Shown here one piece after another: positions 1-12,318 of a DNA stretch of 64,000 nt. The notes beneath the pieces were generated by a model. It made no database searches. It saw only the letters and a program-made list of their open reading frames with translations, and was not told the DNA's origin. A program made the translations under genes and the position numbers. The DNA comes from Aeromonas veronii (GTDB taxonomy: Bacteria; Pseudomonadota; Gammaproteobacteria; Enterobacterales; Aeromonadaceae), in contig CP101033.1 of the NCBI GenBank assembly GCA_041319085.1, positions 117,001 through 181,000 of the forward strand, given 5' to 3'. The first letter of the stretch is position 1, and every line of letters begins with the position of its first letter.

Positions 1-876
1 CGGGCGGCGCGGTTCGATGCGAAACGGTAGCGGCTTGCCGCAGGCATTGGAGAAGGCTGCGACCAGCTGCAACACGCTCTGGCCCTGACCTGTGCCCAGG
101 TTGTAGGTGTGCACGCCACCCTTGCCGGCGCAGTGCTGCAGCGCCTTGACGTGTCCTTCGGCGAGATCCATCACATGGATATAGTCGCGCACACCGGTGC
201 CGTCCAGAGTAGGGTAATCGTTTCCAAAGACCGAGAGACAGTCGCGACGGCCGATGGCAACCTGGGTGATATAGGGCATCAGGTTGTTGGGGATTCCTTG
301 CGGGTCTTCACCCATGGTGCCCGATTCGTGGGCGCCGACCGGATTGAAGTAGCGCAGCAGGGTCATGCTCCAGTGCGGCTCGGCCAACTGCAGATCCTCG
401 AGGATCTCCTCGATGATTAGCTTGGATCGCCCGTAGGGGTTGGTGGCGCTGCGGGGGAAATCCTCGCGGATCGGCAGGCTGGCCGGATCGCCGTAGACGG
501 TCGCCGAGGAGCTGAACACCAGATTGTGCACGCCGGCCCGTTTCATCGCCTGCAGCAGGGTGAGGGTGCCGCCGAGGTTGTTCTCGTAGTAATCCAGTGG
601 AATGCGGGTCGATTCACCGACCGCTTTGAGGGCGGCAAAGTGGATCACCGCATCGATCTGCTGTTCGGCAAAGATCCTGTCCAGCAGGGCGGCATCGCGA
701 ATATCCCCTTGATAGAACAGGGGTTGCTGGCCGCTGATGGCGGCGACTCGTGCCAGCACGCTGCGTTTGCTGTTGCCGAGGTTGTCGACCACCACGGGAT
801 TCATGCCTGCCGCTTGCAGGGCCAGACAGGTGTGGCTGCCGATATATCCGCAACCGCCGGTGACCAGAACGTTCAT
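1..876 (-). CDS. galE: UDP-glucose 4-epimerase, 3' end cut by window edge
   Basis: This enzyme interconverts UDP-galactose and UDP-glucose in the Leloir pathway, in the cytoplasm. The N-terminus reads MNVLVTGGCGYIGSH, the Rossmann NAD-binding motif GxxGxxG of GalE. It is followed by family landmarks: VVDNLGNSKRS, GDIRDAALLDRIF, AVIHFAALKAVGES and DYYENNLGGTLTLLQAM. About 292 codons are visible of the usual 338, so the C-terminal end lies outside the window. The ATG at 876 precedes the glycine-rich motif at the usual distance. The gene is divergent from the GalS-like regulator, and a perfect GalR-type operator lies between them at 957-972, which suggests galactose-dependent control. Confidence 0.95.
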   Translation of the reverse strand, partial: MNVLVTGGCGYIGSHTCLALQAAGMNPVVVDNLGNSKRSVLARVAAISGQQPLFYQGDIRDAALLDRIFAEQQIDAVIHFAALKAVGESTRIPLDYYENNLGGTLTLLQAMKRAGVHNLVFSSSATVYGDPASLPIREDFPRSATNPYGRSKLIIEEILEDLQLAEPHWSMTLLRYFNPVGAHESGTMGEDPQGIPNNLMPYITQVAIGRRDCLSVFGNDYPTLDGTGVRDYIHVMDLAEGHVKALQHCAGKGGVHTYNLGTGQGQSVLQLVAAFSNACGKPLPFRIEPRRP

Positions 877-956
877 CTTGCTCTCCACTGAAAAAGTGTC
901 TGGAAGGAGTCTAGCCGAGGGTGTGGCGGCCAAACTGTGAGCTTGCTTGCAAAAAA

Positions 957-972
957 GTGTAAACGATTACAC
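957..972. promoter_or_regulatory. GalR/GalS-type operator (perfect)
   Basis: GTGTAAACGATTACAC matches the E. coli GalR/GalS consensus GTGnAAnCGnTTnCAC at every fixed position. It lies in the divergent galE-galS spacer, so it could control both genes. That assignment is inferred from family knowledge. Confidence 0.85.
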
Positions 973-1078
973 TGTTTTTGTGATTATCCTGACAGCAGAT
1001 ATTTATTTCACCCCTGTTTTCAATGGGTTTGCTGGGTATAATGGCGCTCTATTGCACAGTGAAATAAGTGAAAACAGC

Positions 1079-2083
1079 ATGAGCACCATCAAGGATGTCG
1101 CCCGTTTGGCCAATGTGTCGGTGGCAACGGTTTCACGGGTGATGAACAACTCCCCCAAGGCCAGCGCCGCGTCTCGCGAAGTGGTGCAGAAGGCCATGGC
1201 CGAACTGGGCTACACCCCCAACGCCAACGCGCGGGCACTGGTCAACCAGACTTGCGACACCATGGGGGTGGTGGTCGGTGACGTGGCCGATCCCTTCTTC
1301 GGTGCACTGTTGAAGGGAGTCTCCGGCATCGCCGTTGAGCAGAACCTTCATCTGCTGATGGGTAACGGTTTTCACAAGGCGCGTCAGGAGCGTGAAGCGA
1401 TCGAGCTGCTGATCGGCAAACGCTGCGAGGCGCTGGTGGTGCACAGCAAGGCGTTGAGCGACGAAGAGCTTTACGATTACGCCATGCGGGTGCCCGGCAT
1501 GGTGCTGATCAACCGCGATATTCCGGCCCTCAAGGGGCGCTGCATCGCCCTCAACAACCGGTTGGGTGCCGCCACGGCGACCCGCCATCTGATCGAGTTG
1601 GGCCACCGCCATATCGCCTTTATCAGCTCCGATCACGCCATCGAGGATGCCAGCTTGCGCCTGCAGGGTTATCAGGATGGACTGATGGAGGCGGGTCTGG
1701 CTGCCGATCCGGAGCTGATCGAGAGCGGCACGCCGAACGAGGAGGGGGGCGAGCGCGCCATGCTTAACCTGCTGGCCAAGGGGCTCAAGGTGACCGCGGT
1801 GGTTGCCTATAACGATGCCATGGCGGCTGGCGTCATCTCCGTGCTGGCGGACAACGGCCTGCGAGTGCCGGAGGAGGTCTCGGTGGTGGGCTTCGATGAC
1901 ATCATCTCTGCCAGATACCTGAGGCCCAAGCTCTCCACCATGCGCTATCCCATCGAGCTGATGGCGGCCCAGGCAGCCAAGCTGGCCATTCAGCTGGCGG
2001 CGGGGGAGAGTGAAGCGACCCAGAGCCGGATCTATACCCCCACCCTGATCAATCGCCACTCGGTGGCACCGGTTCGGGCCTGA
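1079..2083 (+). CDS. galS: LacI-family galactose repressor (GalR/GalS type)
   Basis: This is a predicted transcriptional repressor of galactose genes. The first 50 residues are a LacI-type helix-turn-helix and hinge: STIKDVARLANVSVATVSRVMNNSPKAS, then PNANARAL. The rest is a periplasmic-binding-protein-like effector domain with GalR/GalS signatures: GVVVGDVADPFFGALLKGV, GMVLINRDIP, DAMAAGVISVLADNG and a C-terminus near TLINRHSVAPVR. The ATG at 1079 starts the domain directly and gives 334 residues, close to E. coli GalR (343) and GalS (346). A longer in-frame reading back to 947 would run over the operator and is unlikely. GalR and GalS cannot be told apart from this sequence. Position between galE and lacZ-mglBAC and the matching operators support a local galactose regulon. 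Confidence 0.9.
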   Translation: MSTIKDVARLANVSVATVSRVMNNSPKASAASREVVQKAMAELGYTPNANARALVNQTCDTMGVVVGDVADPFFGALLKGVSGIAVEQNLHLLMGNGFHKARQEREAIELLIGKRCEALVVHSKALSDEELYDYAMRVPGMVLINRDIPALKGRCIALNNRLGAATATRHLIELGHRHIAFISSDHAIEDASLRLQGYQDGLMEAGLAADPELIESGTPNEEGGERAMLNLLAKGLKVTAVVAYNDAMAAGVISVLADNGLRVPEEVSVVGFDDIISARYLRPKLSTMRYPIELMAAQAAKLAIQLAAGESEATQSRIYTPTLINRHSVAPVRA

Positions 2084-2181
2084 TAACCTCCTTTTATGGC
2101 CCTGTTCGGGGCCGTTTCCTGCGCAATTATTGTTTTACCTATTTTTAATCTTTTTTTACTCCGTTTTACTTAACAAAATCA

Positions 2182-2197
2182 GTGTAATCGTTTACAT
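2182..2197. promoter_or_regulatory. GalR/GalS-type operator upstream of lacZ
   Basis: GTGTAATCGTTTACAT differs from the consensus GTGnAAnCGnTTnCAC only at the last base. It sits about 80 bp before the lacZ start. A TGTGA half-site begins at 2201, but its second half is poor, so CRP binding here is only a possibility. Confidence 0.75.
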
Positions 2198-2276
2198 CTA
2201 TGTGAGCGAGATCGCCGTTCCCTGCGTCATACTTCTCTAGACTGAATACGTTTTCCAATCAGCAGGGAGAGAGTGA

Positions 2277-5330
<3,054 letters not shown>

Positions 5331-5449
5331 ACCGTTTTCACAACAGGCCAGTAACGACTCGCCTCCACGCTGTGAGAAAAATTGAGTCTCAAAGCTGGTT
5401 TTTGTTTTTATGTATTTGAAAAATAGACATAAACATTCAATGTAACAGA

Positions 5450-5465
5450 GTGTAATCGTTTTCAT
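5450..5465. promoter_or_regulatory. GalR/GalS-type operator upstream of mglB
   Basis: GTGTAATCGTTTTCAT has one mismatch, at its last base, to the GalR/GalS consensus. It lies immediately upstream of a CRP-like site and the predicted mgl promoter, as in E. coli mgl where GalS and CRP act together. Confidence 0.75.
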
Positions 5466-5467
5466 TT

Positions 5468-5511
5468 TGTCGTCATGATCACAGACGCAATGACAACAAA
5501 ATGATTACATT
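5468..5511 (+). promoter_or_regulatory. CRP-like site and promoter of mglBAC
   Basis: TGTCGTCATGATCACA (5468-5483) matches TGTGA-N6-TCACA with a perfect right half. A -10-like TACATT lies at 5506-5511, giving an expected start near 5518. The CRP site would then be centred about 42 bp upstream, the geometry of a class II CRP promoter. The transcription start is inferred. Confidence 0.6.
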
Positions 5512-5574
5512 GATTGGCGCTTGCTCAATTGCTCGCCACCCTACAACACAGATAGATATATCGGAGCACACACA

Positions 5575-6561
5575 ATGAAAAAACTGACCACCGTTGCCGC
5601 CCTGCTGATGGGCATGATGGCTGGAGCCAATGCCCAGGCTGACACCCGTATCGGGGTAACCGTCTACAAATACGATGACAACTTCATGGCGGTCGTGCGC
5701 AAGGCCATCGAGAAGGAGGCGGCAGCCACCCCGGGTGTGGAACTGCTGATGAACGACTCCCAGAACGACCAGTCCAAGCAGAACGACCAGATCGACGTAC
5801 TGCTGGCCAAAGGGGTGAAGGCACTGGCCATCAACCTGGTTGACCCGGCTGCGGCGCCGGTGGTGATTGAGAAGGCCCGTGGTGAAGATATCCCGGTGGT
5901 CTTCTACAACAAGGAGCCGAGCGCTACCGATCTGGCCAGCTATGACAAGGCCTACTACGTGGGGACCGATTCCAAGGAGTCAGGGATCATCCAGGGCCAG
6001 CTGATCGCCAAGCACTGGAAAGCCAATCCGGCCTGGGATCTCAACAAGGATGGCGTGATCCAGTTCGTGCTGCTGAAGGGCGAGCCGGGCCACCCGGACG
6101 CGGAAGCGCGTACCTCCTACGTGATCAAGACCCTGAACGATGGCGGCGTGAAGACGCAGCAGCTGCACATGGATACAGGTATGTGGGATACCGCCATGGC
6201 GAAAGACAAGATGGACGCCTGGATCTCCGGCCCCAACGCTAGCAAGATCGAAGTGGTCATCGCCAACAACGATGGCATGGCAATGGGTGCAGTCGAATCG
6301 CTGAAAGCCCAGGGCAAGACCGCCATCCCGGTGTTCGGCGTCGATGCCCTGCCGGAAGCGCTGGCCATGGTCAAGAGCGGTGCCATGGCGGGTACTGTGC
6401 TGAACGATGCGGCCAACCAGGCCAAAGCTACCTTCGAGCTGACCAAGAACCTGGCTGAAGGCAAACCGGCCGGTGAAGGCACCAACTGGAAGATCGACAA
6501 CAAGGTAGTGCGCGTTGCCTACGTGGGTGTGGATAAAGACAACCTGTCTCAATTCGAATAA
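5575..6561 (+). CDS. mglB: Periplasmic galactose/glucose-binding protein
   Basis: This is the high-affinity substrate-binding component of the Mgl ABC importer, and in E. coli also a chemotaxis ligand carrier. A Sec signal peptide is visible ([22 protein letters not shown], cleavage near ADT). The mature part shows the MglB pattern: [111 protein letters not shown] and GVDALPEAL. Its 328 residues match the family length. The ATG at 5575 follows GGAG at 5563-5566. A hairpin with a T-run follows the stop codon and probably lowers read-through into mglA. Confidence 0.96.
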   Translation: MKKLTTVAALLMGMMAGANAQADTRIGVTVYKYDDNFMAVVRKAIEKEAAATPGVELLMNDSQNDQSKQNDQIDVLLAKGVKALAINLVDPAAAPVVIEKARGEDIPVVFYNKEPSATDLASYDKAYYVGTDSKESGIIQGQLIAKHWKANPAWDLNKDGVIQFVLLKGEPGHPDAEARTSYVIKTLNDGGVKTQQLHMDTGMWDTAMAKDKMDAWISGPNASKIEVVIANNDGMAMGAVESLKAQGKTAIPVFGVDALPEALAMVKSGAMAGTVLNDAANQAKATFELTKNLAEGKPAGEGTNWKIDNKVVRVAYVGVDKDNLSQFE

Positions 6562-6573
6562 TTCCCTCCTCCA

Positions 6574-6602
6574 GGGCAAGGGAGATCCCCTTGCCCTTTT
6601 TT
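6574..6602 (+). terminator. Intra-operon terminator/attenuator mglB-mglA
   Basis: A perfect 9-bp stem (GGGCAAGGG / CCCTTGCCC, loop AGATC) is followed by six T. It lies between the mglB stop and the mglA start, so it most likely gives excess binding protein over transporter. Confidence 0.85.
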
Positions 6603-6614
6603 CAACCAGATGTG

Positions 6615-8135
6615 ATGGCTGATATGACAACACAGCAACAATCAGAATGGCTGTTGGAGATGATTGACGTCAGTAAGAGCTTTCCCGGCGTCAAGGCACT
6701 CGATAATGTCAATTTACGGGTCCGTCCTCATTCTGTGCATGCGTTGATGGGCGAGAACGGAGCGGGAAAATCCACGCTGCTCAAGTGCCTGTTCGGCATT
6801 TACGAGAAAGATCAGGGCAAGATTTTCTTCAAGGGGCAGGAGATCAACTTCACCTCCTCCAAAGAGGCGCTGGAAAATGGCGTCTCCATGGTGCATCAGG
6901 AGCTCAACCTGGTGCTGCAGCGTACCGTGATGGACAACATGTGGCTCGGCCGCTACCCCACCAAGGGGTGGTTTATCGACCACGGCAAGATGTATGACGA
7001 CACCAAGCGCATCTTCGATGAGCTGGACATCGACATCGACCCCAAAGTGAAGGTCGCGACCCTGTCGGTCTCCCAGATGCAGATGATCGAGATCGCCAAG
7101 GCGTTCTCCTACGACGCCAAGATCGTCATCATGGACGAACCCACCTCCTCGCTGACCGAGAAAGAGGTGAACCACCTCTTCAAGATCATCAACAAGTTGA
7201 AGGATAAGGGGTGCGGCATCGTCTACATCTCTCACAAGATGGAGGAGATCTTCCAGCTCTGTGACGAGATCACCATATTGCGGGATGGTCAGTGGGTGGC
7301 AACCCAGCCGCTCAAGGGCATGACCATGGATCAGATCATCGGCATGATGGTCGGCCGTGAACTGACCCAGCGCTTCCCGGAAAAAACCAACCAGCCGAAA
7401 GAGGTGATCCTCGAGATCGAACACCTGACGGCGAAGAACCAGCCCTCCATTCAGGACATCACCTTCAACCTGCACAAAGGGGAGATCCTCGGCGTTGCCG
7501 GACTGGTGGGGGCCAAGCGCACCGATATCGTCGAGACCCTGTTCGGTATTCGGGATCGCAGCCAGGGCAGCATCAAGCTGCACGGCAAAGAGGTGGCCAA
7601 CCACAACGCCCACGAAGCGATCCGCAACGGCTTTGCACTGGTGACGGAAGAGCGCCGCTCCACCGGTATCTACTCCCGGCTCGACATCGCCTTCAACTCC
7701 CTGATCGCCAACATGGACAGCTACAAAGGCTCCATGGGGCTGCTCAGCGACAACAAGATGAAGAGCGATACCCAGTGGGTGATCGACTCCATGCGGGTCA
7801 AGACGCCGACCCAGCAGACCCAGATAGGCTCTCTTTCCGGCGGTAACCAGCAGAAGGTGATCATCGGTCGCTGGCTGCTGACCCAGCCGGAGATCCTGAT
7901 GCTCGACGAGCCCACCCGCGGCATCGACGTCGGGGCCAAGTTCGAGATCTACCAGCTCATCCTGGAGCTGGCGAAGAAGGACAAAGGCATCATCATCATC
8001 TCGTCTGAAATGCCCGAGCTGCTGGGGATCACCGATCGCATCATGGTGATGAGCAATGGCCGGGTCGCCGGGATCGTCAATACCAAAGAAACTGACCAGA
8101 GCGAGATACTGCGCCTGGCATCTCTGTACCTCTAG
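6615..8135 (+). CDS. mglA: Galactose/methyl-galactoside ABC importer, double ATPase
   Basis: This is the ATP-hydrolysing subunit of the Mgl importer, at the inner face of the membrane, with two fused nucleotide-binding domains. The first NBD has Walker [10 protein letters not shown], the signature-region reading [14 protein letters not shown] and Walker [13 protein letters not shown]. The second has a degenerate Walker A region (GLVGAKRTD), the signature LSGGNQQKV and Walker [13 protein letters not shown], typical of sugar ABC ATPases of this class. Length is about 506 residues, as in E. coli. A TTG at 6591 is in frame but sits inside the attenuator stem, so it is rejected as start. ATG 6615 is used here, and ATG 6624 is a close alternative. 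Confidence 0.95.
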   Translation: MADMTTQQQSEWLLEMIDVSKSFPGVKALDNVNLRVRPHSVHALMGENGAGKSTLLKCLFGIYEKDQGKIFFKGQEINFTSSKEALENGVSMVHQELNLVLQRTVMDNMWLGRYPTKGWFIDHGKMYDDTKRIFDELDIDIDPKVKVATLSVSQMQMIEIAKAFSYDAKIVIMDEPTSSLTEKEVNHLFKIINKLKDKGCGIVYISHKMEEIFQLCDEITILRDGQWVATQPLKGMTMDQIIGMMVGRELTQRFPEKTNQPKEVILEIEHLTAKNQPSIQDITFNLHKGEILGVAGLVGAKRTDIVETLFGIRDRSQGSIKLHGKEVANHNAHEAIRNGFALVTEERRSTGIYSRLDIAFNSLIANMDSYKGSMGLLSDNKMKSDTQWVIDSMRVKTPTQQTQIGSLSGGNQQKVIIGRWLLTQPEILMLDEPTRGIDVGAKFEIYQLILELAKKDKGIIIISSEMPELLGITDRIMVMSNGRVAGIVNTKETDQSEILRLASLYL

Positions 8136-8151
8136 AGACAGGAAGACATTT

Positions 8152-9162
8152 ATGGAGTCGGCTAAAAATTTCAATCTGATGCAGGCGCTCAAGGAAAACG
8201 CCATCTACTTGGTGCTGCTGGTGCTGCTCATGGTCATCGTGATCCAGGAACCCTCCTTCCTGAGCCTCACCAACTTCAGCAACATCCTGACCCAGTCCTC
8301 GGTGCGGGTCATCATCGCGCTGGGCGTGGCGGGCATCATCATCACCCAGGGGACGGATCTCTCGGCCGGTCGTCAGGTCGGTCTGGCGGCACTCATCGCG
8401 GCGACCATGCTGCAGGCGCTGACCAACGTCAACAAGGTGTTCCCGACGCTGGGGGAGGTGCCCATTCCGGTGGTGATCCTGCTGGTGTGTGCGGTGGGTG
8501 CGCTGATCGGTCTGGTCAACGGTTTGATTGTGGCCTACCTGAACGTGACGCCCTTTATCACAACCCTGGGCACCATGATCATCGTCTACGGCATCAACTC
8601 CCTCTACTTTGACTCGGTCGGTGCCTCCCCGGTGGCCGGCTTCGACCCCCGCTTCTCCAGCTTTGCACAAGGCTTTATCCGGATCGGAGGATTCAAGCTC
8701 TCGTACCTCACCTTCTATGCCGCCATCGCCAGCGTCTTCGTCTGGGTGCTGTGGAACAAGACCCGCTTTGGCAAAAACATCTTCGCCATCGGTGGCAACC
8801 CGGAAGCCGCCAAGGTCTCCGGCGTCAACGTGGCGGTCAATCTGGTAATGATCTATGCGCTGGCGGGGGTCTTCTATGCCTTCGGCGGCATGCTGGAAGC
8901 GGGCCGGATCGGTAGCGCCACCAACAACCTCGGCTTCATGTACGAGCTGGATGCCATCGCGGCGTGCGTGGTGGGCGGGGTGTCGTTTGCCGGCGGGGTG
9001 GGAACTGTCGCAGGTGTGATCACCGGCGTACTTATCTTTACCCTGATCAACTATGGTTTGACCTATATCGGGGTCAGCCCTTACTGGCAGTTCATCATCA
9101 AGGGCGGCATCATCATTCTGGCGGTGGCCTTGGATTCCATGAAGTACGCCAAGAAGAAATAA
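8152..9162 (+). CDS. mglC: Galactose/methyl-galactoside ABC importer permease
   Basis: This is the inner-membrane permease of the Mgl importer. The sequence is almost entirely hydrophobic segments (about 8-10 predicted). It carries BPD_transp_2 family motifs such as VRVIIALGVAGIIITQGTDLSAGRQVGLAAL, here positioned around residues 55-85, and GGNPEAAKVSGVNV in the cytoplasmic loop that contacts MglA. Its 336 residues match E. coli MglC. The ATG at 8152 has AGGAAG at 8140-8145. The gene starts 16 nt after mglA stops, so the two are cotranscribed and probably translationally linked. Confidence 0.95.
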   Translation: MESAKNFNLMQALKENAIYLVLLVLLMVIVIQEPSFLSLTNFSNILTQSSVRVIIALGVAGIIITQGTDLSAGRQVGLAALIAATMLQALTNVNKVFPTLGEVPIPVVILLVCAVGALIGLVNGLIVAYLNVTPFITTLGTMIIVYGINSLYFDSVGASPVAGFDPRFSSFAQGFIRIGGFKLSYLTFYAAIASVFVWVLWNKTRFGKNIFAIGGNPEAAKVSGVNVAVNLVMIYALAGVFYAFGGMLEAGRIGSATNNLGFMYELDAIAACVVGGVSFAGGVGTVAGVITGVLIFTLINYGLTYIGVSPYWQFIIKGGIIILAVALDSMKYAKKK

Positions 9163-9170
9163 CGATTGGC

Positions 9171-9199
9171 AGGGAGGGTTGGCGTTGCCAGCCCTCCCT
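9171..9199 (+). other. Stem-loop between mglC and the chemoreceptor gene
   Basis: A 13-bp stem with one G-T pair and a 3-nt loop spans 9171-9199. No T-run follows, so it is more likely an mRNA-stability or processing element than a terminator. Its right arm contains CCCTCC, which could also pair with the GGAGGG ribosome binding site of the next gene (9203-9208). Confidence 0.5.
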
Positions 9200-9213
9200 T
9201 CTGGAGGGAACCC

Positions 9214-10947
9214 ATGCCATTCAAGGTCAAGATTTACCTCTTGCTGCTGTTGGCCATTCTGGTCACCATCGGCACCACCGGGCTTAGCGTCAACCACTTT
9301 ATCAGTGGCTACATTCGCACTCAGGCCACCCACAACATCAACGAGCAGATCACCCAGGTTAAAGAGAAGCTGGCCAGCGACATCAATCAGAAAATCCTGC
9401 TGGCCGCCAACCTCAATTTCGGGGTGACCAACGTCAAGAAGACCCTGCAAGAGACCGGTTTTCACAACATCGTCAAGGTGATTGGCGACATGGCATTCGA
9501 CGTGGGCGGGGTTATCAACGACAGCGCCAAGGTCGATGCCTTGCGCAAGCTGATCCCCGCCGCCAACAACCAGATCACCGTCAGCTCGCTGCAACAGGTG
9601 GATGGTAAGCCGGTCATTACCATCTTGGTGCCGCGCGGCGCCGATTCCGCCTATCTCTATTACCTCGACATGAGCGAGTTCAAAAGCCTGCTGGAGAAGA
9701 TGAGTGGCGAGGGTCGCTACTTCTCGCTGGCCGACAGTCAGGGCAACAGCCTCTATGACAGCAAGCCGCAGGGGGAGAGCGAAGCGCGCCCCAACCAGCT
9801 GGATATTCGCGGCAGCAGCTGGACGCTGACCGGCTACGTCGATCTTGACTACATCCGAGCCATGACCCGGGCCCTCAACGGCCAGATCATCATGGCGCTG
9901 TGCGGCGTGGCGATCGTGGTGATGGTGCTGGCGATGCTGGCGCTCAACGTGGCCTATCGCCCCATCCTCTCGCTGCGGGATCTGGTGCTGGAGCTCTCTC
10001 GCGGCAGCGGCGATCTCACCCGCCGGTTGGCGGTGACCAGCAAGGATGACCTTGGCCAGATCTCGGCTGGCATCAACCGCTTTATCGAGCGGTTGCAGGA
10101 GATGATGGGAGAGGTGCGGCAGGCAAGCGGCCAGCTCAACAGCGGCATTGAGGGGCTGGCCAGTCAGACTGGCGCCGCTCAGTCCCTGCTGGCGGATCAC
10201 GTGCGTGAGACCGAGCAGGTGGTGACCGCCATCGACGAGATGAGCCGCACCGCGGTCTCCGTCTCCGAGAGTGCGGCCAGCACCGCCCAACTGACCGGTC
10301 AGAGCCAGCAACTGGCGAACCAGTCCCGTCAGGTAGTGGATCAGGCGATGGCCAGCGTGATGGCGCTGGTGGACGAAGTGGAAGCCACTGCTCGTTCCAT
10401 CGAGGCCATGCAGCAGGATGTGCAGCAGATTGGCTCCGTGCTGGGGGTGATCGGCAGCATTGCCGAACAGACCAACCTGCTGGCGCTCAACGCCGCCATC
10501 GAGGCGGCCCGTGCCGGGGAGCAGGGGCGCGGTTTTGCAGTGGTGGCAGATGAAGTGCGCTCCCTCGCGGCCCGTACCCAAAAGAGCACCGCAGAGATCC
10601 AGACCATGCTGGCCAGCCTGCAACGGGGCACCCAGACGGTGGTGGATGCCATGGGCAACACCAAGCAGCGCTGCCAGGGAGCGGCCGAGAACACCACCAA
10701 GGTTAACGAGTCGCTGGATCTGATGGCGGGCGAAGTGGTGGAGATCAACGATCTCATCAGCCATATCGCCACGGCGGCGGAGCAGCAGAGCGCGGTGGCC
10801 GAAGAGATCAACCGCAACATGAGCGCCATCGCCGAGGTGATCCGTCAGCTGACCCACAATGGCGAAGCGACGGTGGCCAGTTCTGCCGCGATGCAGCAGA
10901 CCTACGATCGGCTGCGAGAGATCGTGGGCCACTTCCGGCTGGAGTGA
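9214..10947 (+). CDS. Methyl-accepting chemotaxis protein
   Basis: This is a transmembrane chemoreceptor of 577 residues. Residues about 4-26 form TM1. A periplasmic sensor region of about 200 residues follows. TM2 is near 228-250 ([20 protein letters not shown]), then a HAMP domain ([25 protein letters not shown]). The long C-terminal signalling coiled coil contains the invariant hairpin tip [19 protein letters not shown] and [15 protein letters not shown]. The RBS GGAGGGA at 9202-9208 fixes the start at 9214. It lies 51 nt downstream of mglC on the same strand. A role in taxis to galactose, possibly by sensing loaded MglB, is inference from position. No ligand-binding motif was recognised. 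Confidence 0.9.
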   Translation: MPFKVKIYLLLLLAILVTIGTTGLSVNHFISGYIRTQATHNINEQITQVKEKLASDINQKILLAANLNFGVTNVKKTLQETGFHNIVKVIGDMAFDVGGVINDSAKVDALRKLIPAANNQITVSSLQQVDGKPVITILVPRGADSAYLYYLDMSEFKSLLEKMSGEGRYFSLADSQGNSLYDSKPQGESEARPNQLDIRGSSWTLTGYVDLDYIRAMTRALNGQIIMALCGVAIVVMVLAMLALNVAYRPILSLRDLVLELSRGSGDLTRRLAVTSKDDLGQISAGINRFIERLQEMMGEVRQASGQLNSGIEGLASQTGAAQSLLADHVRETEQVVTAIDEMSRTAVSVSESAASTAQLTGQSQQLANQSRQVVDQAMASVMALVDEVEATARSIEAMQQDVQQIGSVLGVIGSIAEQTNLLALNAAIEAARAGEQGRGFAVVADEVRSLAARTQKSTAEIQTMLASLQRGTQTVVDAMGNTKQRCQGAAENTTKVNESLDLMAGEVVEINDLISHIATAAEQQSAVAEEINRNMSAIAEVIRQLTHNGEATVASSAAMQQTYDRLREIVGHFRLE

Positions 10948-10970
10948 GGCCGATGTTCAGCCAATAACAA

Positions 10971-11001
10971 AACAGGGCCATCCGGCCCTGTTGTTGTTTT
11001 T
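10971..11001. terminator. Bidirectional terminator between the chemoreceptor gene and trmA
   Basis: A 9-bp stem (AACAGGGCC / GGCCCTGTT) is followed by a T-rich tract on the plus strand. On the minus strand, reading from trmA, it is followed by TTTTGTTA. It can end both convergent transcripts. Confidence 0.8.
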
Positions 11002-11014
11002 CCGTCTGCCTGAA

Positions 11015-12148
11015 TCAACCGGCCTTGCGGCGCAGATAGACTCCGGCCTCCATGTGATGGGTCCAGGGGAACTGGTCGAACAGGGCAAAGCGGGCGATCT
11101 CGTGGGTTTCACCCAATACCGCCATGTTGGCCTGCAGGGTCTCTGGGTTGCAGGAGATGTAGAGGATGTTGTCGTACTCCTGCACCAGCTTGACTGTGGC
11201 ATCGTCGAGACCGGCGCGGGGCGGGTCGACGAAGATGGTGTTGCACTGGTAGCTCTTGAGATCGACCCCCTTGAGGCGGTTGAACTCCCGCTCGCCACGC
11301 ATCGCCATGGTGAACTCCTCGGCCGACATGCGCAGGATGATCAGGTTGTCGACGCCGTTGGCGGCGATGTTGAACTGAGCGGAGTCGACGCTCGGCTTGG
11401 CGATTTCGGTGGCCAGCACCTTGCGGAAGTTCTGCGCCAGCGCGATGGAGAAGTTGCCGTTGCCGCAATAGAGCTCCAGCAGGTCCCCTTCGCTCCCCTT
11501 GGTCACATCGAGCGCCCAACCCAGCATCTGCTCGTTGATGGCGGCATTGGGCTGGGTGAAGCTGTTCTCCACCTGTTTGTAGGTGAGCTGGCGACCCGCC
11601 ACGTTGAGCTGCTCGATGACGAAGTCATCCCCCAGACAGATCTTCTGCTTGTGGGCGCGCCCAATCAGCTGCAGCGCGAACCCTTTGGCGCGCAGATCGG
11701 CCTGCAGCGCCTCGGCGGCCTGTTGCCACTCGGCCTCCAGCTTGCGGTGATAGAGCAGGCTGACAATGAGCTGGCCGGACTGGGTGGAGAGGTAGTCAAT
11801 CTGGAACAGCTTGCGACGCAGCACCTGATGGGGACGCAGCCCCTCCAGCAGCAGCGGCATCAGCTGGTTGATGAGGCGGCTGGCAGTGGGGAAATGGTCG
11901 ACCCGGATAATCTCTTTGGTCGCCGGGGCATACATGCAGTGGAAGAGGTCGTCCCCCTCGTGCCAGATGCGAAATTCGGCGCGCATCCGGTAGTACTCCG
12001 CCGGTGAGCTGTGCACTTCCAGCGCCGGGAGGGTGAAGCCGGCAAACAGCTCGGTGAGGCGAGCGCTCTTGTCGTCGAGTTGGGCCTGATAATCGGCCGC
12101 GGTTCTAGGCCCCGGAGCGTTCGCGGAAGGCTGTTGGGATTGGGTCAT
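11015..12148 (-). CDS. trmA: tRNA (uracil-5-)-methyltransferase
   Basis: This SAM-dependent enzyme makes ribothymidine at position 54 of the tRNA T-loop. The sequence shows the TrmA order: [75 protein letters not shown], the SAM motif [23 protein letters not shown], the catalytic Cys in YISCNPETL, and [18 protein letters not shown]. Length is 377 residues (E. coli 366). The ATG at 12148 has GAGGTA upstream on the coding strand. A longer reading to 12208 has no good start signal. Confidence 0.96.
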   Translation of the reverse strand: MTQSQQPSANAPGPRTAADYQAQLDDKSARLTELFAGFTLPALEVHSSPAEYYRMRAEFRIWHEGDDLFHCMYAPATKEIIRVDHFPTASRLINQLMPLLLEGLRPHQVLRRKLFQIDYLSTQSGQLIVSLLYHRKLEAEWQQAAEALQADLRAKGFALQLIGRAHKQKICLGDDFVIEQLNVAGRQLTYKQVENSFTQPNAAINEQMLGWALDVTKGSEGDLLELYCGNGNFSIALAQNFRKVLATEIAKPSVDSAQFNIAANGVDNLIILRMSAEEFTMAMRGEREFNRLKGVDLKSYQCNTIFVDPPRAGLDDATVKLVQEYDNILYISCNPETLQANMAVLGETHEIARFALFDQFPWTHHMEAGVYLRRKAG

Positions 12149-12318
12149 AAATACCTCACATGCACACCGGCCGGGCCGGGTCGAAATCGGGGGAAGGCAA
12201 CAGGCCACCCAAAGGGGCCCGATTTTAAAAGCCAGCCGCAGATTGTCCAGTATTTTGTGGTCAAGAAGTGTTCAGTCAGGCCGATAGCTGATCTACAGGC
12301 ATGGTGGGAGGACACATT

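Noticed and set aside
6591..6614. TTG start for mglA at 6591
   Set aside because: It lies in the right arm of the attenuator hairpin and has no fitting RBS. The family N-terminus begins later.
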